Origin: Kingdonia uniflora
Lineage: Eukaryota > Streptophyta > Magnoliopsida > Ranunculales > Circaeasteraceae
Assembly: GCA_014058105.1 (NCBI GenBank)
Contig: JACGCM010002017.1
Span: 62,001 to 126,000 of the forward strand
Length of the DNA: 64,000 nt
Reading direction: 5' to 3'
Shown piece after piece: positions 59,691-64,000 of the stretch (position 1 is the stretch's first letter; every line of letters starts with the position of its first letter). The notes below the pieces were generated by a model. The model ran no database searches, was not told the DNA's origin, and saw only the letters and a list, made by a program, of their open reading frames with translations. The position numbers were made by a program, and so were the translations under genes.

Positions 59691-61125
59691 GCGGCTTAAT
59701 TTAACTCAACACGGGGAAACTTACCAGGTCCAGACATAGTAAGAATTGACAAACTGAGAGCTATTTCTTGATTCTATAGGTGGTGGTGCATGGCCGTTTT
59801 TAGTTGGTAGAGCGATTTGTTTGGCTAATTATGTTAACGAACGAGACCTCAACCTGCTAACTAGGTATGTGGAGGTACTCCTCCACGGCCAGCTTCTGAG
59901 AAGAACTATGACCGTTTAGGCCACGGAAGTTTGAGGCAATAACAGGTCTGTGATGCCCTTAGATGTTTTGGGTTGCACGCACGCTACACTGATGTATTCA
60001 ACGAGTCTATAAAGAATACAATGTGTAACATATTTTCTACACATATCTATAGCAGCATCGAATAAAAATAGTCAAAACCTAATGGGAAAGAGAGTTGCTT
60101 CACAATGTTAAAGAATACAATGATCTCAATAAATGCAATGAAACAGAATAATACTTGAGCAGCATATTCACATTTATCAAAAAGGGAAGGAATGATAAGA
60201 AAATCAATAGAAGCATATGGAGAATGAAGGTACCTTTTTCAAGAGCTTCTTGCAAGGCCTGCAATGAAGCAATTGACTCGACAATAGGATCCTGAACTGT
60301 TGACGATCGGTGAGTGTCACTTAATTCTTCCTTGGATCTCCATGAAGCTTCATCATCTTGTGAAATATGCTCAACTTCTTCCCCATTGTCTTTGAAATGA
60401 TCTGTCTGAAATTCCTCACTAGACTGTCGGTCGCTGGCCTGAGCTTCATAGCTACTTTCTCTATCATAATTTGAAGAGCCATCTCTCTGTACTCCATTAC
60501 TAGTCTTGGAAAAACTAGCATGCCCTCTAAAGAGAATCTTTGAGCTTCTTACCTCAGATTCAATACTTGAATACGAGTTATCTGCCTCATCAGTTGTGGC
60601 CCTATCACCTCCTCTATGTTTTTTACCTTTTCTCTGTTGAGCTCTTACATTACCTACACTCTTCCCGCCAGAATTTCTCCACTTGGTTTTATCCCTGGTA
60701 GCTGTTCTTTCCCTTGGAGCACTAGCGGCTGTAGACTTGCTGCTACTTATATCCTCGCTATTCTCAGAATCTTGAACATAAGATCCCTTTCCATTCCTAG
60801 AGTCTGAAGTTGAACCTTTAAAGACGATAGGAACAACGGCAACAGAACCCATCTGTTCCATAACAGTAGAAGGACCTCGCTTCAAAATTCTACTGAAATC
60901 CACACCACCACCACCAGCGCCATCTTTTGTAATTCCTCTCTTTATCCTCCTCCACTTTTTCAAACCCTGAAACCCTTTAGGTTTCACAACATCATCGCCA
61001 TGAGTCGCCTCAGCCTCATTTACGGTCATTTCATTTTGTGGTGATGAGCCAATAGTTTCTACAACAAGATCAGTCTCTAAGATTGTTTCCTTCTCAGGTT
61101 TACAACATTCGGTTTCTAGATCCAT
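51326..61125 (-). CDS. WIP: WPP domain-interacting protein (WIP), KASH protein of the nuclear envelope, 543 aa
   Basis: WIPs are plant KASH proteins of the outer nuclear envelope. They bind SUN proteins in the lumen and anchor RanGAP/WIT complexes. Two exons, 60234-61125 and 51326-52065, join in phase (G/AA) across [17 protein letters not shown], as I recall for Arabidopsis WIP1. Exon 1 has the conserved MDLE start, [13 protein letters not shown] (about 51-63), a KKHRG basic patch and SYSSIESE. Exon 2 is coiled coil (about 310-500, [20 protein letters not shown]), then a basic RRR, a transmembrane helix (about 511-532, [18 protein letters not shown]) and a short luminal tail ending FVPT, the xVPT KASH signature. 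The 8.2-kb intron (52066-60233) contains rDNA, retrotransposon and solo-LTR insertions. The frame is intact. Confidence 0.92.
54037..54064 (+). repeat. (GA)n microsatellite in WIP intron
   Basis: About fourteen GA units, followed by a short GAGATGTTG repeat. Confidence 0.95.
54683..55337 (+). pseudogene. 18S rDNA fragment, block A
   Basis: Nuclear 18S rRNA gene sequence beginning about 380 nt into the gene: CCTGAGAAACGGCTACC, GCAGCAGGCGCGCAAATTAC, GCCAACAGCCGCGGTAATTC (530-loop), GAGGTGAAATTCTTGGATTT. It ends CGTCCTAGTCT where the retrotransposon is inserted. Many C-to-T and G-to-A changes indicate methylation decay. It lies on the opposite strand to the host WIP gene, in its intron. Not a working rRNA gene. 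Confidence 0.95.
55338..55512 (-). repeat. 3' LTR of the reticulon-carrying retrotransposon
   Basis: 175 bp, preceded on the minus strand by the GACGGGGGG polypurine tract. Differs from the partner LTR at roughly a dozen or more positions by eye. Confidence 0.9.
56045..56110. repeat. Hairpin-forming inverted repeat in the retrotransposon 3' region
   Basis: GTTCGTCTCCACGTATT (about 56047) and AATACGTGGAGACGAATAC (about 56091) are inverted copies about 28 bp apart. They overlap a direct repeat of TTTAGAGTACAACCCAAC (about 56011 and 56060). The element also holds a (CCAAAAG)n stretch near 55630 and degenerate AACTAACCGCCAG repeats at 55745-55870. Confidence 0.7.
56137..56850 (-). CDS. Reticulon-like protein (RTNLB type), intronless, inside an LTR retrotransposon
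   Basis: Reticulons shape tubular endoplasmic reticulum. This frame is 237 codons with no interruption. The N-terminus is Ser/Asp-rich ([20 protein letters not shown]). The reticulon homology domain starts at [20 protein letters not shown] and has two long hydrophobic hairpins ([20 protein letters not shown] and [20 protein letters not shown]). The conserved [30 protein letters not shown] and [20 protein letters not shown] then follow to a KGKKIS end. Family genes normally have several introns; their absence here, with sense orientation behind a 5' LTR and primer site, indicates capture through an RNA copy. It may still be translated from LTR-driven RNA; expression is unknown. The ATG at 56850 is 305 bp inside the 5' LTR. 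Confidence 0.88.
   Translation of the reverse strand: MDKIHGHDSSSSSSSDSDNDKPSSPSTIKSSGNLLFGRQKPVHKVLGGGKPADVFLWRNKKISGSVLVGATAIWVLFELLEYHLLALVCHCLILSLAILFVWANAITFINKSAPRIPDLRLPEDPLLQFTATLRIEVNCVLSVLRDIASGRDLKKFLAVIAGLWVLSIVGSWCNFMTLFYKVFVLLHTVPVLYEKYEDQVDSFTEKVIHEAKKQYVVFDSKVLSKIPRGPLKGKKIS
57144..57155 (-). other. Primer-binding site (initiator Met tRNA) of the reticulon retrotransposon
   Basis: Plus strand GCTCTGATACCA, that is TGGTATCAGAGC on the element's strand, directly next to the 5' LTR. Identical to the site in the chromovirus at 17167-17178. Confidence 0.9.
57156..57330 (-). repeat. 5' LTR of the reticulon-carrying retrotransposon
   Basis: 175 bp, same length as the 3' LTR. Its inner edge reads TTCTAGCG where the 3' LTR reads TTCTATCA. 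Confidence 0.9.
57331..57435 (+). pseudogene. 18S rDNA fragment, block B
   Basis: Continues block A without loss: CCTCAACCATAAACGATG, GGCAGATGTTACTTTTAGGA, CACCTTATGAGAAATCAAAG, up to GGGTTCCGGG and an expanded G run where the second insertion begins. Confidence 0.93.
57436..59623. mobile_element. Solo-LTR-like insertion in the 18S fragment, 2188 bp
   Basis: Ends TGTAGCGCCCCG and GGGGCGTGACA (short inverted pair, TG...CA), flanked by GGGGG (57431-57435) and GGGAG (59624-59628), an imperfect 5-bp target duplication. No coding region. It contains five units of an approximately 50-bp AT-rich tandem repeat each beginning AAGG(C/T)AGA (58253 to about 58500). Size, ends and lack of genes suggest a solo LTR of a large-LTR gypsy element. 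Confidence 0.7.
58253..58500 (+). repeat. About 50-bp tandem repeat, five units
   Basis: AAGGCAGA at 58253, 58304, 58353 and 58402 and a variant AAGGTAGA at 58454, each followed by TGTATATTGTATATACAG-like sequence. Confidence 0.85.
59624..60011 (+). pseudogene. 18S rDNA fragment, block C
   Basis: Resumes exactly where block B stops: GGGAGTATGGCTGCAAGGCT, AATTTAACTCAACACGGGGA, GGTGGTGCATGGCCGTTTTT, GTTGGTAGAGCGATTTG, ending TATTCAACGAGTCTATA at about 60010. An internal AAATAAATTGACGG change (rRNA has AAAGGAATTGACGG) shows decay. The three blocks together cover roughly nt 380-1520 of 18S. Confidence 0.95.
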
Positions 61126-61565
61126 AATTCAATTAATTGATTGATATCGAAATTAGGGCACCAAATTGGAGAAAAGAAGAAATGAGGATTGAAATTGTAC
61201 CTTGGGATTGATTGATCCAATAAAAACGTTGGAGATCCGCAACAACAAAACGTCGTCCTTGTTTTTACTTTCTGGCTCACAGAGAAGATCGGTTTGAGGC
61301 TTGGCCAGATAGATCGATTTCTAGGTGGGATCTACAACTACCATTGCTATATCTTGGGATCTACAACAACCATGTCACATTTATTACTAGTCTTAGTTAG
61401 TTAGTTAGTTAGTTATTAGGCCAATTTAGTAATTTTATTCTAGTGAAATTTCTAATGTTTAGTCATTTATTTTTATAAGCAAATACAAGATCTCCAGTTA
61501 TAATTTTTTTGCGAATCACAGTGGTAATCTCAAGTATTATACAAATACAGTATGCAAATTATGTA

Positions 61566-62507
61566 TTACAATAGCACTTGCGCTGAAACTTCCTGATCAT
61601 TTTTATTCGCATTTGAATCTGCAGAAATTTGTTGTAGAAGAACTTCCTCCTCTTGTTCAAGCTGTTGCATTGCCTCTTCAAAAGCAAACATCATTTCAGG
61701 ATCAAACACATTACATTTATCTTTCTTCAAGGAAACTGCAGGTATTGAGGCAAAACTACCAAACTTGGGGGTCACGTAATCTCCAAGAATACTCACTTGC
61801 CCCTCTACTTCGGTAGAACTTCCAATTGCTGGAAAATCAACGGTGGAATATGGGACTTTAAGTGATGTTAGCTGCTTTGCCAAAGCCTTTCTTTTCACTC
61901 CCTTTTCCTCTACGCCATGTTTCTTTCCAATATTGTTAGAGTTATCCGTCAATTTAAAATCTCGTCTGTCCTCCTCAACTTTGCATGCAGTTTCTACTTC
62001 TAAACTTAGCCTTGTTCTAGATTCTCCTTTTTCTTTAAATAATTGATTTCTTTCCACCATTGTGTTGTACTCCTCTATCGTGTGGAAGCTTCTACAGCGT
62101 CCAACATTTCCGTTTTCACTGCATGACGTCGTGATCCCATCAAAGCTGCTGTCTAGAGAAGATTTAAAGTTTGAGGAGCCATTAAGGCTTTTAGACCGCT
62201 GCATTGCATTAATTGGTTCTTGTTGGTTATATTCTTCTAGTCCCTCCATCAATTCCCAACTGTTGATGATATGGTGACGAGTAGGTTCACCTGAAGGTCT
62301 AGTGTTTGTAATCGGGTGAGTCACAGACTGGGGTTTCTCAGGGACAGTGCTGCTATTGGCAGTTGAAACAATATCATCACCATTTTTAGAGACGAATATT
62401 AATTCTTCAAGTCCTGGAAAACCCTTGTTTCTCCTATGCAGGCTCCGGCTCAACTCTTCTTGAAAACTAGTTGATCTAGTCATGATTTTGGAAGAAATGC
62501 ATCCCAT
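61566..62507 (-). CDS. MGC-start protein of unknown function, probably N-acylated, 313 aa
   Basis: Single uninterrupted frame beginning MGCISSKIM, the classic plant N-myristoylation plus palmitoylation start, so attachment to the plasma membrane is inferred. Other visible features are NSWELMEGLEEY (about 83-94), which resembles the xINTWELMEGL motif in plant glutaredoxin-like MGC proteins; basic/Ser-rich patches (MQRSKSLNGSSNF, GRCRSFHTIEEYN); PAIGSSTEVEGQ; and a C-terminal acidic helix (FAFEEAMQQLEQEEEVLLQQ). No glutaredoxin domain follows, so it matches only the non-catalytic half of that family. It is transcribed in the same direction as WIP, 440 bp upstream of it. Function not known to me. 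Confidence 0.8.
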   Translation of the reverse strand: MGCISSKIMTRSTSFQEELSRSLHRRNKGFPGLEELIFVSKNGDDIVSTANSSTVPEKPQSVTHPITNTRPSGEPTRHHIINSWELMEGLEEYNQQEPINAMQRSKSLNGSSNFKSSLDSSFDGITTSCSENGNVGRCRSFHTIEEYNTMVERNQLFKEKGESRTRLSLEVETACKVEEDRRDFKLTDNSNNIGKKHGVEEKGVKRKALAKQLTSLKVPYSTVDFPAIGSSTEVEGQVSILGDYVTPKFGSFASIPAVSLKKDKCNVFDPEMMFAFEEAMQQLEQEEEVLLQQISADSNANKNDQEVSAQVLL

Positions 62508-64000
62508 TTTCTTTTCACTTTACAGCTTTCCTGATTAGAACCAAGCTAATTAGCTGCACAAGCAAGAAACTTATATATTGAAGCATGTAATAGAATCCAT
62601 AAATAGTCGAATTTTGACAATACTCCTAATTAATGATAAGTCACACTAAAACTTATAGGGAATTGAACATATAGTATAACTAAGTTTGTATGCGCTATAT
62701 TAATTTAAAACACATCGTATGGATCTCCATGGAAGAAAAATCACCGTAAGGCTTGTTAGCCTGGCATAGTAATGAATATTGCCGACATCCATGTTTTAGG
62801 TAGGTAGGCAATAATAAGCCAGTACTCACAACTCACAACTCACAACTCACAACTACCACCTACCATGATAAGTGATAACTAACTAGCTAGCAAGGAACAG
62901 TCTGTAACTAAATATGCACACCTTGGTATTGATTATTGTTGGCAAAACTAAAATTTGACAGAAGAATAACACATCAGATATTGTTCAGTTGATTGAGGCC
63001 TAGTAGTCCATCTAATTCGAATGAAAGAAGACATATCACTATGAATTAGATCAAAATCCAGCTAAAACTTTCAAGAATGACCTTCAGAGATTAAGATCAG
63101 ATTACCTTTTCAGATTAAGACGAGATGTATCAATATAGCAAGGATGATCTAATTAGCATGCTGCTCAGGACAGGTGCTCTCCCTTTCTCAACTCCTATAG
63201 ATAGATACATATATTGACTTCCAAAATAAAAGAAAGAGAAAACAAAAGGCGTAAGTAAAGGTTGGTGCCTCCTGGGTTTAGAATCAAATAAGCTTGAACC
63301 CAGTTTTTGTTTTATAAGTAGTAGTCTTCTCTCCTGTGTCCAGATAGATAGCTGAGAAGTAGGTAGGAAGTGCCATAATTTTATTATGCCAAGGGCAGCT
63401 TTGATATTTCAGGCTCCCTTTCAATAAATAAAATGAGGGTAATCGGCGGGAAAGTTAAAATGTCTTGTGCACAGGGTCCAATTTCTCCACAAATCACTCT
63501 TCTAAATTGCAAGCCCTTCAAGACTCAAGAGTGAGTCCTACCAGTACTGAAGCAGGTACTTTTCTCTACTCATAATCTATTGTAAACTATAATCTGTAAT
63601 AAAGTATTAGAGAATTGTTTCCATTAGGGTTTAGAGAATTGAGCCTGAATGATTCTAAGAGATTCCCATGCTTTATTCAATGCTGGTATCTTAACGAATG
63701 ATCAGCTCATTTTGGGGGATTTTAATTTAATCCTCTTTTGCTATTAGCTCACGCTTTTCCTTCATAATCAAGTGTTATATATTGAAGATACTTAATTATC
63801 TTAGGGAACCTCCAATACTGGTGGTGTCGTAAGGCAATTTCAACACCTGCCCCAAGAAAGGGCACGCTGAAAATGTTGCAATTTGCACTCTGGGGCAAAT
63901 TAATATGGCCACACACCCACACCATCTAGTGTCTTTTCAGAAGGAGCCAGGTCTGCATTATTTAGCTAAGTGTTTTTTTTTCTTCCAATGGTGCTCAAAT
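62508..64000. other. Upstream intergenic region
   Basis: AT-rich, no gene recognised. Contains an (ACTCACA)n tandem at 62824-62854 and presumably the promoter of the MGC-start gene. Confidence 0.5.

Noticed and set aside
54683..60011. Organelle DNA insertion (plastid or mitochondrial rRNA)
   Set aside because: The sequence follows the nuclear 18S pattern, not a 16S-type or mitochondrial 18S pattern.

Overview
The window is nuclear DNA from a dicot-like flowering plant. The evidence is AT-rich spacers, many GT-AG introns, a nuclear photosystem I gene with a transit peptide, plant-only families (LORELEI-like GPI protein, WIP-type KASH protein, ARP8, plant mobile domain) and a dense load of plant transposons. 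The species cannot be named from the sequence. All exon structures here were traced by hand from splice sites, reading phase and family recall. No alignment or database search was run.

Layout, left to right. (1) 1-3554, minus: 5' part of a SEC14-nodulin (SFH-type) lipid transfer protein, cut by the window edge. (2) 8647-11601, plus: three-exon LORELEI-like GPI-anchored co-receptor gene; its second intron holds a solo LTR, a hAT MITE and a LINE remnant. (3) 11977-17599: complete but damaged Ty3/gypsy chromovirus on the minus strand, with 419-bp LTRs and target duplication ACCAG. (4) 17773-18815: broken PPR gene. (5) 19202-28153, minus: intact 12-exon F-box/actin-related ARP8 gene whose introns hold several MITEs. 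(6) 28393-33014: decayed PIF/Harbinger transposon carrying a transposase (minus) and a plant-mobile-domain gene (plus). Related short elements lie next to it and at 7848-8331. (7) 33597-34122: hAT element with an odd TCGGAAAA-rich interior. (8) 35931-42481, plus: nine-exon WD40 gene. (9) 43108-43179: tRNA-Trp. (10) 43451-43951: psaG. (11) 44337-45884: decayed ARID-HMG gene. (12) 46852-48411: four-finger C2H2 repressor-like gene. (13) 51326-61125, minus: two-exon WIP (KASH) gene with an 8.2-kb intron. (14) 61566-62507, minus: MGC-start protein, probably acylated.

The most striking structure is inside the WIP intron. A fragment of nuclear 18S rDNA (three blocks between 54683 and 60011) is split by two insertions. 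One (55338-57330) is a miniature LTR retrotransposon with 175-bp LTRs, an initiator-Met tRNA primer site and a G-rich polypurine tract. Its only long reading frame is an uninterrupted, intronless reticulon (237 aa) in the sense orientation, which looks like gene transduction by a non-autonomous retrotransposon. The other (57436-59623) looks like a 2.2-kb solo LTR. The second notable structure is the Harbinger element carrying a plant mobile domain gene.

The host genes are housekeeping or signalling genes (lipid transfer, FERONIA-type co-reception, nuclear envelope, photosystem I) with no operon-like relationship. What ties the window together is intron expansion by transposons.
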